Positions 15,210 to 23,712 of a stretch of 64,000 nucleotides of DNA are shown piece by piece. The first letter of the stretch is position 1, and every line of letters starts with the position of its first letter. The notes under the pieces were generated by a model. That model worked only from the letters and a program-made list of their open reading frames with translations, had not been told where the DNA came from and ran no database searches. The position numbers were made by a program, and so were the translations under genes. Source of the stretch: Catellatospora coxensis (GTDB taxonomy: Bacteria; Actinomycetota; Actinomycetes; Mycobacteriales; Micromonosporaceae); NCBI RefSeq assembly GCF_016862635.1, contig NZ_BONI01000015.1, positions 1 through 64,000 of the forward strand, written 5' to 3'.

Positions 15210-16151
15210 TCAGCGCGTCAGCGAAACGGCCACGGTCACACCCATCAGGCCGAGGAACGTCAGCACCAGCACGGCGGTCTGCACGAGCGTGCGGTTCTCC
15301 CGCGGCGCGTACGCCAGCCCGGCACCCACGATCGCCCCCGTGGCGAGCCCGCCGAGGTGGCCGGCGATGCCGATGCCCGGCACCGTGAAGGAGATCGCCA
15401 CGTTCACCACGATCACCGGGATGATCGCGGACGCGTCCCGGCCCAGCCGTTTCAGCACGAAGAAGTAGATCGCGAACAGGCCGTAGATCGCGGTCGAGGC
15501 GCCCGCCCCGACGCCGCCCCCGCCGAACAGGTAACCGGCGACGTTGCCGCCGATCCCGCAGATCAGGTACGCGGCGGCGAAGCGCACGGGGCCGAGCGCG
15601 GCCTCCAGCGGGCGGCCGAGCACCCACAGCGCCCACATGTTCAGCGCCAGGTGCAGCAGGCCGTAGTGGATGAACATCGCGGTGAACATGCGGTAGTAGG
15701 CACCGTCGTCGACCCCGGTGTAGACCGTGCCGAGCGACGGGTCGGCGCCGAGATAGGGGCCGTCCGGCGCGACGGTCACCGTGGGGCCGAGCACGCCGCC
15801 GAGCCAGTGGATCGCCGTGACGTCGGTGAACAGGCCGCCGACGAAGACCGCGTCCATGCCCGCCAGCAGGATGCCGACCACGAACACGGCCAGGTTGAGG
15901 CCGATCAGCGTCTTGACCACGTAGCCGTGCATGCCCAGCTGGGAGCCGCCGAAGTGGGTGAGGGCCGGGCGCTGCGTACGCCGGCCCTCGGCCACGCACT
16001 CGGGGCAGTGGTGGCCCACCGACGCCGGAATCATGCAATCCGGGCAGATGGGCCGCTCACATCTGCTGCACTTGAGGTACGTCTCCCGCCCCGGGTGGCG
16101 GTAGCAGCTCGGTACGGGCGGCAGGCCACCTTGGGGTGCGGGAGACGTCAT
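15210..16151 (-). CDS. rhomboid intramembrane serine protease with N-terminal zinc finger
   Basis: 313 residues. Residues about 15-55 hold a B-box/RING-like zinc cluster (CYRHPGRETYLKCSRCERPICPDCM...HHCPEC). Six to seven membrane helices follow with the rhomboid elements: ALNMWALWVLG (oxyanion Asn), the serine in GAGASTAIYGLF, and the histidine in GIAGHLGGLATG. Such enzymes cleave membrane protein helices, and the finger-rhomboid arrangement is common in actinobacteria. The start ATG 16151 is only 10 bp after the cyclophilin stop, so the two form an operon. The usual G-x-S-G motif reads G-A-S-T here, which still leaves the serine. Confidence 0.9.
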   Translation of the reverse strand: MTSPAPQGGLPPVPSCYRHPGRETYLKCSRCERPICPDCMIPASVGHHCPECVAEGRRTQRPALTHFGGSQLGMHGYVVKTLIGLNLAVFVVGILLAGMDAVFVGGLFTDVTAIHWLGGVLGPTVTVAPDGPYLGADPSLGTVYTGVDDGAYYRMFTAMFIHYGLLHLALNMWALWVLGRPLEAALGPVRFAAAYLICGIGGNVAGYLFGGGGVGAGASTAIYGLFAIYFFVLKRLGRDASAIIPVIVVNVAISFTVPGIGIAGHLGGLATGAIVGAGLAYAPRENRTLVQTAVLVLTFLGLMGVTVAVSLTR

Positions 16152-16161
16152 GAATGCGAGA

Positions 16162-16686
16162 CTAGCGCTCGATGTCGATTCGCTCGATGACGATCGCGTC
16201 GCGGGGCCGGTCACCGGCGTCGGTCGGCGTGCTGGAGATGGCGTCGACGACCTTCTGCGAGTCCGCGTCCGCGACCTTGCCGAAGATGGTGTGCTTGAAG
16301 TTCAGCCAGTTCGTCGCCCCGGTGGTGATGAAGAACTGCGACCCGTTGGTCTTCGGGCCGGCGTTCGCCATGGCCAGCAGGTAGGGCTCGCTGAAGCTGA
16401 GCTCCGGGTGGAACTCGTCGTCGAAGGTGTATCCCGGGCCACCGCGACCGGTGCCGGTCGGGTCACCAGTCTGGATCATGAATCCGTCGATCACACGGTG
16501 GAACGGCGTGCCGTCGTAGTACGGGCCGGTGATCGGCTGGCCGGTCCGCGGGTCGGTCGCCCCGGCCCTGGTGCCCTCGGCCAGCTCCACGAAGTTCTTC
16601 ACGGTCTTCGGGGCGTGGTTCGGGAAGAGCTCCAGGCGGATGGGACCGGCACTGGTGTGCAGGACGGCGAAACGGGCGTCGGCCAC
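16162..16686 (-). CDS. cyclophilin-type peptidyl-prolyl cis-trans isomerase
   Basis: 174 residues, a single cytosolic cyclophilin domain. [26 protein letters not shown] contains the catalytic Arg and Gln residues, and [15 protein letters not shown] and [11 protein letters not shown] are the other hallmark segments. It catalyses proline isomerisation during folding. The start is GTG 16686, fixed by AGGAG six bases upstream; a long upstream in-frame reading overlaps another gene antisense. It is the first gene of a two-gene unit with the rhomboid protease (10-bp gap), which is a common actinobacterial order. Confidence 0.95.
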   Translation of the reverse strand: MADARFAVLHTSAGPIRLELFPNHAPKTVKNFVELAEGTRAGATDPRTGQPITGPYYDGTPFHRVIDGFMIQTGDPTGTGRGGPGYTFDDEFHPELSFSEPYLLAMANAGPKTNGSQFFITTGATNWLNFKHTIFGKVADADSQKVVDAISSTPTDAGDRPRDAIVIERIDIER

Positions 16687-16908
16687 GGCTGACTCCTGAT
16701 ATTCGAGTGGTTGGTTACCGACAGATTCTCCCATGTGCCCGTTCCGGGTGTGCGATGGCGTCCGGCGAGGCAGGATGGCAGTCAGGGACATGAACGGGGC
16801 GCGCTTTCGCCATGACGGCGCGCCCTGCGATACCACCGCACGGGCGCGGGGGCGCCCGAAGCGATCGGCTGTCCGGCGCGGGGGCGCCGGGCAGGAAGGC
16901 GGGGGAAG

Positions 16909-17586
16909 ATGCTCGGATTTCACAAGAAGACGCGCGGGGAGCTGATGCGCGAGGAAATGGGCCAGAGCTGGGACCATTTCCTGCAGGCGGCGACCCATGC
17001 CGCCAGCGGGGTCGGGGCGTCGTTCGGCCCGACCACCGGACGCATGCGCCGGGTCACCTCGCGCGGCATGGACTCGACGGTGTCCGCACTCGCGCCGCTC
17101 GCCGCGGCGTACCGGGAGGGCGCCGCCGACGCCATCGCCGCCGGCAAGAAGGCCAACGCCAAGGCGCGCAAGCACAAGAAGGGGAGCCACGTGGCACGCA
17201 GTGGGAACACGGGGATGCTGATCGGGCTGCTCGCCGCGGGCGCGGCCGTCGGCATCGCCGGTGCGCTGGTCATGAAGCGCCGCCGCCAGCAGCAGTGGTC
17301 GGAGTACGACCCGAGCCAGGCCCTGGAGTCGATGCGCTCCGAGACCAAGTCGATGACGGACAAGGCCGCCGGCAAGGCCGACACGGTGCTCGACAAGGCC
17401 ACGCACCACACCAGCAAGGCGATGGACAAGACGGCCGACAAGCTGCACGAGGCGGCGTCCTCGGTCCGCGGCGGCCGCGACACCATGAAGTCGAAGATCG
17501 GCGACGCGGCCGAGGCGGCCAACGACGCCACCGACAGTTTCACGTCGAAGTACTCGTCCAGCGGGTCGAAGAACGGCCGCATGTAA
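16909..17586 (+). CDS. single-pass membrane protein with amphipathic coiled-coil tail
   Basis: 225 residues. A soluble N-terminal part (1-95) ends in a Lys/Ala-rich stretch ([21 protein letters not shown]). One membrane helix follows (about 102-121, [20 protein letters not shown]), then a KRRRQQQ stop-transfer. The tail of about 100 residues has repeated Lys/Ala/Asp heptads ([30 protein letters not shown]), resembling apolipoprotein- or YtxH-like envelope stress proteins. GGCGGGGGAAG before ATG 16909 is a good ribosome-binding region. Function unknown; envelope or stress association is an inference. Confidence 0.8.
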   Translation: MLGFHKKTRGELMREEMGQSWDHFLQAATHAASGVGASFGPTTGRMRRVTSRGMDSTVSALAPLAAAYREGAADAIAAGKKANAKARKHKKGSHVARSGNTGMLIGLLAAGAAVGIAGALVMKRRRQQQWSEYDPSQALESMRSETKSMTDKAAGKADTVLDKATHHTSKAMDKTADKLHEAASSVRGGRDTMKSKIGDAAEAANDATDSFTSKYSSSGSKNGRM

Positions 17587-17612
17587 CCAGCTGCCGCGAC
17601 CTCAGCGTTAAC

Positions 17613-17654
17613 AAGGGCACCTTCTTCTACGTATTCCGTTAAGAAGGTGCCCTT
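17613..17654. repeat. intergenic palindrome family GAAGGGCACCTTC, copy 2
   Basis: 14-bp perfect arms (17613-17626 with 17641-17654) and a 14-nt loop. Its reverse complement matches the copy at 11702 through arms and most of the loop. It lies exactly between the convergent membrane-protein gene (ends 17586) and corA (ends 17664), so a bidirectional terminator role is likely. Confidence 0.85.
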
Positions 17655-17663
17655 CCTTTGGGT

Positions 17664-18827
17664 TCAGAGCCAGCCGGAGCGGCGGAGCATGCGGTAGATG
17701 GCGAAGGAGAGGCCCAGCATCACGGTCAGGACCATGGGGTAGCCGTATTTCCAGTGGGTCTCGGGCATGAAGTCGAAGTTCATGCCGTAGATGCCGGCGA
17801 TGGCGGTCCAGACGGCGGCGATACTCGCCCAGGCGGCGACCTTGCGCATGTCGTTGTTCTGGTCGACGGTCACCTGCGCCAGCCGTGCCTGCATGATCGA
17901 GATCAGCAGGTCGTCGAAGCCGCCCACCTGATCCACCACACGTGCCAGGTGGTCCTGCACGTCCCGGAAGTACTTGCGCAACTCCTTGGAGATCTCGGGG
18001 GTGTCGCCGATCAGCAGCTGCAGCGGCCGCTGCAGGGGCAGCACCGCGCGCTTGAACTCGACCAGTTCCCGCTTGAGCTGGTAGATGCGCTGCATCCGGC
18101 CGCTGGAGTCGCGCGCGAAGACGCTCTCCTCGATCAGGTCGACGTCCTGGCTGATGCCGTCGGCGGCCTCCACGAAGAGGTCGACCACGTGGTCGAGCAC
18201 CCCGTACGCCACCGCCCACGGTCCCTGCTTGAGCAGCTCGGGCCGGGCTTCCAGGTGCTCGCGCACCGGCTTGAGCCGGCAGGCCTCGCCGTGGCGTACG
18301 GAGATCACGAAGTCGGGCCCGATGAAGAGCATGATCTGCCCGGTCTCCACCACCTCGGAGTGCTCGGTCAGCTCCTGGTGCTCGACGTAACGCGCGGCGC
18401 GCATGACCAGGAAGTGCACGTCCCCGAACTGCTCCAGCTTGGGCCGCTGGCCGGCGCTGATGACGTCCTCCACCGCCAGCTCGTGCAGGTCGAACGCCTC
18501 GGCGATGCCGGCCATCTGCTGCTCACCCGGAGCGTGCAGGCCCAGCCAGACGAACGCGCCCCGCTGCCGGCGCGCCTGTGCCAGCGCCGCGCGGTAGTCG
18601 CCGGTCGACGGCTGGCGGATGCCGTCGAGGTAGATGGCGCAGTCCACGATCGCGTCGGCGCGCTCACCAGGCTGCGCCGGCACCTGGCCGGCCTCGGCCT
18701 CGCCGCTCAGCCCGACCAGCCGGCCCATCGCACGGGCGGGGGCGGTGATGGCGCGGGTCAGGCGATCGCCGCGGACGTACGGATTGGCGGATCGTCGGCC
18801 GTTGTCGTCTCGGATGTCGTCAACCAC
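17664..18827 (-). CDS. CorA family magnesium/cobalt transporter
   Basis: 387 residues. A long cytoplasmic N-terminal domain precedes two C-terminal membrane helices. The first ends in the diagnostic YGMNF motif (IAGIYGMNFDFMPE), the selectivity loop of the pentameric CorA channel. The C-terminus is basic (YRMLRRSGWL), as usual. It mediates Mg2+ (or Co2+/Ni2+) uptake. The start is GTG 18827, set by GGAGG five bases upstream; the frame stays open far upstream but without a better start. The first 45 residues are variable. It ends against the palindrome at 17613. Confidence 0.93.
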   Translation of the reverse strand: MVDDIRDDNGRRSANPYVRGDRLTRAITAPARAMGRLVGLSGEAEAGQVPAQPGERADAIVDCAIYLDGIRQPSTGDYRAALAQARRQRGAFVWLGLHAPGEQQMAGIAEAFDLHELAVEDVISAGQRPKLEQFGDVHFLVMRAARYVEHQELTEHSEVVETGQIMLFIGPDFVISVRHGEACRLKPVREHLEARPELLKQGPWAVAYGVLDHVVDLFVEAADGISQDVDLIEESVFARDSSGRMQRIYQLKRELVEFKRAVLPLQRPLQLLIGDTPEISKELRKYFRDVQDHLARVVDQVGGFDDLLISIMQARLAQVTVDQNNDMRKVAAWASIAAVWTAIAGIYGMNFDFMPETHWKYGYPMVLTVMLGLSFAIYRMLRRSGWL

Positions 18828-19225
18828 GATCGCCTCCTTCGCCGGGTCGCCGACCGCCGGAGACTCCTCAGACAGGCTACTTGGGCGGCCGGACCGGCAC
18901 GGACTCCCGTGATCGTGAGTGGACTCGGCGCGGCGGGAGACAAAGAGGCGCCGGGTGGACCACGTGCCGCTATCGGGGGGAATGCGGCTCGGTCCACCCG
19001 GCGCCGGAACGCCACCCGGGGTGGGGGGTGGGTGACGCTCCTTTTTCATTGGGGGCGGGGGCAATGCGGGCGGGGGCCCCACGCGCCACGAGGTCTCGAT
19101 CCTCGGTCGGCGACAGGCGCCCGACGCATTGTGATCCTCGTAACCTCGCGAGGGGAACCCCACCCGTGCCCGATCCGACTGTCAGAAATACGACAGAATA
19201 GCCGTCGGATATCCGAACCGGGGGA
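18828..19225. other. 398-bp non-coding region upstream of corA
   Basis: No convincing gene on either strand. It contains a 15-bp perfect inverted repeat (18947-18961 with 18991-19005) with a 29-nt loop, probably the terminator of the upstream aminotransferase gene, which reads toward it. It also holds a G-rich stretch near 19045-19075. The corA promoter must lie in the 18828-18945 part. No Mg2+-sensing (M-box/ykoK) structure could be recognised by eye. Confidence 0.6.
18947..19005. terminator. 15-bp inverted repeat with long loop
   Basis: GGCGCCGGGTGGACC pairs perfectly with 18991-19005 across 29 nt. It lies 220 bp beyond the stop of the aminotransferase gene (minus strand) and about 120 bp before corA, so it may end the former transcript. 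The long loop resembles the other palindromes in this window. Confidence 0.6.
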
Positions 19226-20320
19226 TCAACCGCGAACGGCGTCGATGGCCTCGGCGAGCCGGCGTACACCCTCGTCGATCTGGTCCACGGTGACCGCGCT
19301 GAACGCGAGCCGCAGCGCGTTCTCGCCGCCTTCCAGCAGGAAGTCCGAACCCTTCACCACGGCCACGCCGCGCTCGGCGGCGGCCGGCAGCAGCTTGTCG
19401 ACGTGTACGTCGGCGGGCAGCTCGATCCAGAGGAAGTAGCCGCCGTCGGGCTCGGTGAACGAGACCCCGTCGATCCGCTTGCGCAGCGACTCCGCCAGCA
19501 CGGTGGCCCGCTCGGCCAGCGCGGCGCTGACCGTGGCCACCGAACGCTCGATGTCGCCGGAGGCGCAGAACTCGTACACGATGCCCTGCGCGACCTGGCC
19601 CGCCGAGATGTACAGGTTCGTGGCCTTGCCCGCGATCGCGTCGATCAGGCCCTTGTCACCGACCAGGTAACCGACCCGGACACCCGGGCAGACGGTCTTG
19701 GTGAAGGAGCTGGCGTGCACCACGACACCCGCGTTGTCCAGCGACAGCATCGTCGGCAGCGCCTCGCCGCGGAAGCGGATGTCGACGTACGGGTCGTCCT
19801 CGAAGATCGTGAAGCCGTACTCCTGCGCCAGCGCGAGCAGCTCGTGCCGCTTGGCCTCGGACAGAGTCACGCCCGCCGGGTTCTGGTAGTTCGGGATGAT
19901 GTGCGCGAGCTTCGGCCGCACGCCCGACTCCAGCAGCGCGCGCAGCTCCGCGGTGTCGATGCCGTCCGGGTGCAGCGTGACCTGGTGCACGACCGCGCCG
20001 AGGTTCTTCAGGTTCAGCAGGGTCCGGTCGTAGGTCGGCTTCTCCACCACGACGTGGTCACCGGGCTGTACGAGGTGATTGAAGAGGAACGCGTCGGCCT
20101 GCAGGGACCCGTTGGTGATCAGCACCTGGTCGGCGGACACCCCGTGCTTGGCCGCGATCCACTTGCGGAGCGGGCCGTAGCCGTAGGAGTTGCCGTACGC
20201 GGTGAGGCCGGCCGGGTCGTTGGCGAAGGCGCGGACAGCCGCGGCGCTGAGCCCTTCGACATCGACGATGTCGAGGCTCGGAGCGCCCCGGGCGAACGAG
20301 ATGAGCTGCTCGGCGGTCAT
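19226..20320 (-). CDS. PLP-dependent aminotransferase, class I (2-aminoadipate/LysN-like)
   Basis: 364 residues, fold type I. PLP lysine K208 lies in SSFTKTVCPGVRVGY; NYQNPAGV and DDPYVD supply the other cofactor contacts. Sequence style and length match the MocR/LysN/2-aminoadipate transaminase subgroup, which use 2-oxoglutarate and aromatic or aliphatic amino acids. There is no GntR HTH, so it is an enzyme, not a MocR regulator. ATG 20320 starts MTAEQLISFARGAPS directly at the substrate-proximal arm. The physiological substrate is unknown, and no pathway partner is adjacent. Confidence 0.88.
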   Translation of the reverse strand: MTAEQLISFARGAPSLDIVDVEGLSAAAVRAFANDPAGLTAYGNSYGYGPLRKWIAAKHGVSADQVLITNGSLQADAFLFNHLVQPGDHVVVEKPTYDRTLLNLKNLGAVVHQVTLHPDGIDTAELRALLESGVRPKLAHIIPNYQNPAGVTLSEAKRHELLALAQEYGFTIFEDDPYVDIRFRGEALPTMLSLDNAGVVVHASSFTKTVCPGVRVGYLVGDKGLIDAIAGKATNLYISAGQVAQGIVYEFCASGDIERSVATVSAALAERATVLAESLRKRIDGVSFTEPDGGYFLWIELPADVHVDKLLPAAAERGVAVVKGSDFLLEGGENALRLAFSAVTVDQIDEGVRRLAEAIDAVRG

Positions 20321-20391
20321 GTTGAACAGGTTAGTGCGCCCGAAATGCGAGAACGCTCCACCCGCCCCTTCGTGTCATCCGCCTTGATCAC

Positions 20392-20465
20392 GACGAACCT
20401 TGCGGGAACCGGGGCCGAACGCCGGAAACAGGCGTGCGTCACCCGCGGTTCCCCGCAAGATCGTC
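20392..20465. repeat. long-loop intergenic palindrome family GACGATCTTGCG, copy 2
   Basis: Arms about 20392-20411 and 20446-20465 pair with one or two offsets (CTTGCGGG with CCCGCAAG at the core). The right arm read in reverse begins GACGATCTTGCG, as at 14528. It follows the stop of the CBS gene (20474, minus strand), so it is probably its terminator. Confidence 0.65.
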
Positions 20466-20473
20466 AAAGGCGG

Positions 20474-20908
20474 TCAGACGGAGGCGGCGGCCTCGGCGCG
20501 GCGCAGCGCCCAGACACGCATCAGGTCGCGCACCGAGATGATGCCGAGCACCTCGTCGCCGTCGAGCACGACCAGGTGGCGGAACCCGCCCCGGGCCATC
20601 GCCATGGCGGCCTCTTCAAGGCTCCAGTGCGGCGCGGCGTAGACGACGTCCCAGGTGATGTGGTTGGCGCACTGCTCCACATCCGGGTCGAGGCCCGAGC
20701 CGATGGCGTTGAGGACGTCGCGCTCGGTCATGATGCCCAGGCCCTCGCCGTCCGGGTCTATCACGATCGCGGAGCCCACCCGGCGCATCGCCATCAACTG
20801 GGCCGCCTGGCGCAATGTGTGCTGCGGACCGACCATCAGGACCGGCTTGCTCATCGCCTCACGAACGTGCATCGCGTGCTGCGCCTGTGCAGCGTTAGCC
20901 ATATGCAA
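20474..20908 (-). CDS. stand-alone tandem CBS-domain protein
   Basis: 144 residues, essentially one Bateman module. CBS1 (about 15-75) has MSKPVLMVGPQHTLRQAAQLMAMRRVGSAIVID and MTERDVLNAI. CBS2 (about 80-140) has ITWDVVYAAPHWSLEEAAMAMARGGFRHLVV and GIISVRDLMRVW. Such proteins bind adenosine nucleotides and modulate other enzymes or channels; stand-alone copies in actinobacteria are often hypoxia/stress-linked (Hrp1-like). ATG 20908 has AGGGG seven bases upstream, so it is preferred over ATG 20902. It is divergent from the lipid-headgroup-like operon. Confidence 0.88.
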   Translation of the reverse strand: MHMANAAQAQHAMHVREAMSKPVLMVGPQHTLRQAAQLMAMRRVGSAIVIDPDGEGLGIMTERDVLNAIGSGLDPDVEQCANHITWDVVYAAPHWSLEEAAMAMARGGFRHLVVLDGDEVLGIISVRDLMRVWALRRAEAAASV

Positions 20909-21087
20909 TCACCCCTTCGGAACGCAACCCCATTGAAACGCACCGTACGGACATCTTGGGCGAGGTTGAGGGCAACTCACAAGACTTGTTATAGGTCGCG
21001 GCTTGTGCTGGCTCGGCCGCCACGCTCGGGTGCAGTAGCCTTCACCAGCGACGCAACACCTCCATACCCCCCTCGAAGGAGCCACTG

Positions 21088-21837
21088 ATGATCGGGATGG
21101 TGCTGGCCGCGGGCGCTGGACGCCGGCTGCGCCCCTACACCGACACGCTGCCCAAGGCCCTGGTGCCGGTGGACGGCGAAACGACGATCTTCGACATCGC
21201 GCTGCGCAATCTGGCGAAGGTCGGGCTCACCGAGATCGTGGTCGTGGTGGGCTACCGCGCCGAGGCCGTCGAAGCCCGCCAGGCGGCCCTGGAGGAGAAG
21301 TACGGCGTCACCCTCACGCTCGTGCACAACGACAAGGCCGAGGAGTGGAACAACGCGTACTCCCTCTGGCTCGCGCGCGAGCACTTCGCCCGGGGCGTGC
21401 TGCTGGTCAACGGCGACACCGTGCACCCGGTCTCGGTCGAGCACACCCTGCTGGCCGCCGCGGAGGCCGCCGAGCACGCCGACGCGGGCATCGTGCTGGC
21501 GCTCGACGACCACAAGACGCTCGCCGACGAGGAGATGAAGGCGATCTTCACCGCGGACGGCCGCCTGGAGAAGATCACCAAGCTGATGGACCCGGCCACC
21601 GCGCACGGCGAGTACATCGGCGCGACGCTGATCCGCCCCGAGGCCGCCGTGGCGCTGGCCGACGCGCTGCGGACCACCTTCGAGCGGGACCCCAACCTCT
21701 ACTACGAGGACGGCTACCAGGAGCTGGCGAACCGGGGCGGCGTCATCCGGGGCGCGTCGATCGGGCAGATCGCCTGGGTCGAGGTCGACAACCACGACGA
21801 CCTGGCCCGCGCGCGGGAGATCGCATGCCACTACTGA
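21088..21837 (+). CDS. sugar/polyol-phosphate nucleotidyltransferase (cytidylyltransferase-like)
   Basis: 249 residues, a GT-A-type nucleotidyltransferase. The N-terminal signature is GAGRRLRPYTDTLPKALVPV (loop residues 9-16, K23), and the metal Asp is D110 in LVNGDTVHP. The short length and the segment HNDKAEEWNNAYSLWLA resemble LicC phosphocholine and inositol-1-phosphate cytidylyltransferases more than hexose-1-phosphate uridylyltransferases. I infer that it makes a CDP-activated alcohol for the CDP-alcohol phosphotransferase two genes downstream. AAGGAG six bases before ATG 21088 sets the start. The stop overlaps the next start by 13 bp. Confidence 0.85.
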   Translation: MIGMVLAAGAGRRLRPYTDTLPKALVPVDGETTIFDIALRNLAKVGLTEIVVVVGYRAEAVEARQAALEEKYGVTLTLVHNDKAEEWNNAYSLWLAREHFARGVLLVNGDTVHPVSVEHTLLAAAEAAEHADAGIVLALDDHKTLADEEMKAIFTADGRLEKITKLMDPATAHGEYIGATLIRPEAAVALADALRTTFERDPNLYYEDGYQELANRGGVIRGASIGQIAWVEVDNHDDLARAREIACHY

Positions 21838-22895
21838 CCCGTTCGGTGCAGACCCCGCTGAGCATCGACGTCCGGCGGGGCGCCGTCGCGGGCCTGGCCT
21901 CGCTGCTGGCCGACCGGCGCATCTCGGCCGGCGGCGACGTCGCGGTCGTGGTCGGCCCCGGCCAGGGCGAGCGGATCGTCGACCTGATCGGCCCCTCGCT
22001 GGACCGAGCCGAGTTCATCAACATCGAGGGCGGCACCCTCGAATCGGCGCTCGACCTCGGGCAGCGACTGCGCGGGCGCAACTACGACGCGGTGGTGGGC
22101 ATCGGCGGCGGCCGGACCATCGACACCACGAAGTACGCGGCCTCGCGGTACGGCATACCGATGGTCAGCGTGGCGACCAGCCTCGCCAACGACGGCATCG
22201 CCTCCCCCATCGCCACCCTCGACCACGACGGCGGACGGCCGTCCTACGGCGTGCACATCCCGCTGGCCGTGGTCGTGGACCTCGACTTCGTCGAGGCGGG
22301 GCCGGACCGGCAGACCCGCTCCGGCATCGGCGAGACGCTGAGCAACGTCAGCGCCATCGCCGACTGGGAGCTGGCGCACCGGGTACGCGGCGAGCCCGTC
22401 GACGGGCTCGCGGTGGCGATGGCCCGCTCCGGAGCCGAGGCGGTGATCAACCACCCGGGCGACGCCACCGACGACGTCTTCGTGACGCTGCTCGCCGAGG
22501 CCCTGATCACGACCGGTCTGGCCATGGCCATCTGCGGCACCTCGCGCCCGTCCAGCGGCGGCTGCCACGAGATCTCACACGCGCTGGACATCCTCCGGCC
22601 GGGCACCGCGGCGCACGGCGAGCAGTGCGGTGTCGGCGCGCTGTTCTGCACCTACCTGCGGGCGTCCGTGGACAAGGTGCACGAGGCCCGGTTCGCCCAG
22701 CTCAGCGCGTGCCTGAAGCGGCACGGGCTGCCGCGTACGCCGGCCGACCTCGGGATCAGCGACGAGGAGTTCGTCGCCGCGGTCGAGTTCGCCCCGCGGA
22801 CCCGGCCCGACCGGTACACCATCCTCGAACATCTCGACCTCAGCCGCGACGAGCTGGCCGAGCGGGTGGCAGACTACGCGGATGCCGTCCACTGA
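21825..22895 (+). CDS. glycerol-1-phosphate-dehydrogenase-like iron-containing alcohol dehydrogenase
   Basis: 356 residues of the AraM/EgsA-GldA superfamily. The NAD loop is GIGGGRTIDTTK (G94-G96), and metal ligands H248 (GCHEISH) and H264 (AAHGEQ) are present. In characterised G1P dehydrogenases the third ligand is the Asp of a GD motif after G-I/F-G; here the site reads GIGETLSN (E170). That marks a sub-branch whose substrate may not be dihydroxyacetone phosphate. The likely role is to make a polyol or alcohol phosphate for CDP activation by the upstream product. It starts inside the previous gene (13-bp overlap) and ends inside the next (14-bp overlap), so the three are translationally coupled. 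Confidence 0.83.
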   Translation: MPLLTRSVQTPLSIDVRRGAVAGLASLLADRRISAGGDVAVVVGPGQGERIVDLIGPSLDRAEFINIEGGTLESALDLGQRLRGRNYDAVVGIGGGRTIDTTKYAASRYGIPMVSVATSLANDGIASPIATLDHDGGRPSYGVHIPLAVVVDLDFVEAGPDRQTRSGIGETLSNVSAIADWELAHRVRGEPVDGLAVAMARSGAEAVINHPGDATDDVFVTLLAEALITTGLAMAICGTSRPSSGGCHEISHALDILRPGTAAHGEQCGVGALFCTYLRASVDKVHEARFAQLSACLKRHGLPRTPADLGISDEEFVAAVEFAPRTRPDRYTILEHLDLSRDELAERVADYADAVH

Positions 22896-23586
22896 CACGC
22901 TGACCACACCCCCGCCCCGGGTCGCCGACTTCTACGCGGTGAACCGGGGCGGCGGACTGTTCTCCGAGGCGTTCAGCCAGCGCCTCGGCGCGGTGTTCGC
23001 GCTGGTCGCGGCCCGTACCGGGCTCAAGCCGACCCACCTCACCCTGCTCAACCTGGTCATCGGCATCGCCGTGTCGGTGGTCCTGGTGCTGCGCGCCCAG
23101 GACGGCACCGCCGCGATCACCCCGCTGTACGGGCTGCTCGCCCTGGTCGGCTGGCAGGTGGCGTACTCGCTGGACTGCGCCGACGGGCAGCTCGCCCGGG
23201 TGACCGACCAGCGCAGCCCGGCCGGTGCCCGGATCGACATCCTGTGCGACGTGGCGTCGCAGATCCTGCTGGTCACCGCCCTGGTGGCGGTGGCCCGGCC
23301 GCCGCTGTGGCTGGGCGCGCTGTTCGCCGGCTCCTGGATGGTCAACCTCGTGACCAGCGTGCTCGCCAGCCAGGGCGACGCGAACTCGATGATGACCTCG
23401 ACATCGCTGCCGGTGCGCATCGTGAAACTCATCCGCGACTACGGCGCGGTCATCTTCGTGGCCGGCCTGGTGCTGACCCTCGCCCCGGCGCTGACGATCT
23501 GGTTCGTGGCCGCGTTCACCGTGGTCAACTTCGGCTTCCTCCTGGCCAGCATCACCTTCACGGCTCGTACGGCACTCCGCGGCTGA
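22882..23586 (+). CDS. CDP-alcohol phosphatidyltransferase family enzyme
   Basis: 234 residues with about six membrane helices. It contains the complete family signature D-x2-D-G-x2-A-R-x8-G-x3-D-x3-D (D98, D101, G102, A105, R106, G115, D119, D123). Such enzymes displace CMP from a CDP-alcohol or CDP-diacylglycerol to form phospholipids or soluble phosphodiesters such as di-myo-inositol phosphate. With a cytidylyltransferase and a G1P-dehydrogenase-like enzyme in one overlapping operon, it should join a CDP-polyol to a lipid or alcohol acceptor. The product is not predictable from sequence. Start ATG 22882. Confidence 0.88.
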   Translation: MPSTDTLTTPPPRVADFYAVNRGGGLFSEAFSQRLGAVFALVAARTGLKPTHLTLLNLVIGIAVSVVLVLRAQDGTAAITPLYGLLALVGWQVAYSLDCADGQLARVTDQRSPAGARIDILCDVASQILLVTALVAVARPPLWLGALFAGSWMVNLVTSVLASQGDANSMMTSTSLPVRIVKLIRDYGAVIFVAGLVLTLAPALTIWFVAAFTVVNFGFLLASITFTARTALRG

Positions 23587-23601
23587 CTCGTTAGAACCAT
23601 A

Positions 23602-23627
23602 GTTCTTAGAACCACACCTCTAAGAAC
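23602..23627. terminator. A/T-rich hairpin after the CDP-alcohol operon
   Basis: GTTCTTAGA (23602-23610) pairs perfectly with TCTAAGAAC (23619-23627) across 8 nt, 16 bp after the operon stop. A further TTAGAAC half-copy lies just upstream (23591-23597), so alternative pairings exist. Confidence 0.65.
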
Positions 23628-23635
23628 CTCAGCCT

Positions 23636-23712
23636 TGATCGTTCGAGTTGCCTGGCACCTGTGCGTGTCTTGCGCCCGCATTCGCACATGTGCCAGGCAA
23701 GTCCGACGATCA
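23636..23712. repeat. long intergenic palindrome, 30-nt arms
   Basis: Arms 23636-23665 and 23683-23712 match at 26 of 30 positions around a 17-nt loop; TTGCCTGGCAC is the core. It lies between the convergent CDP-alcohol operon and the GT4 gene. The outer end of the right arm overlaps the last codons of the GT4 gene (stop 23710-23712). It is probably a bidirectional terminator, and larger than any other in the window. Confidence 0.7.
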
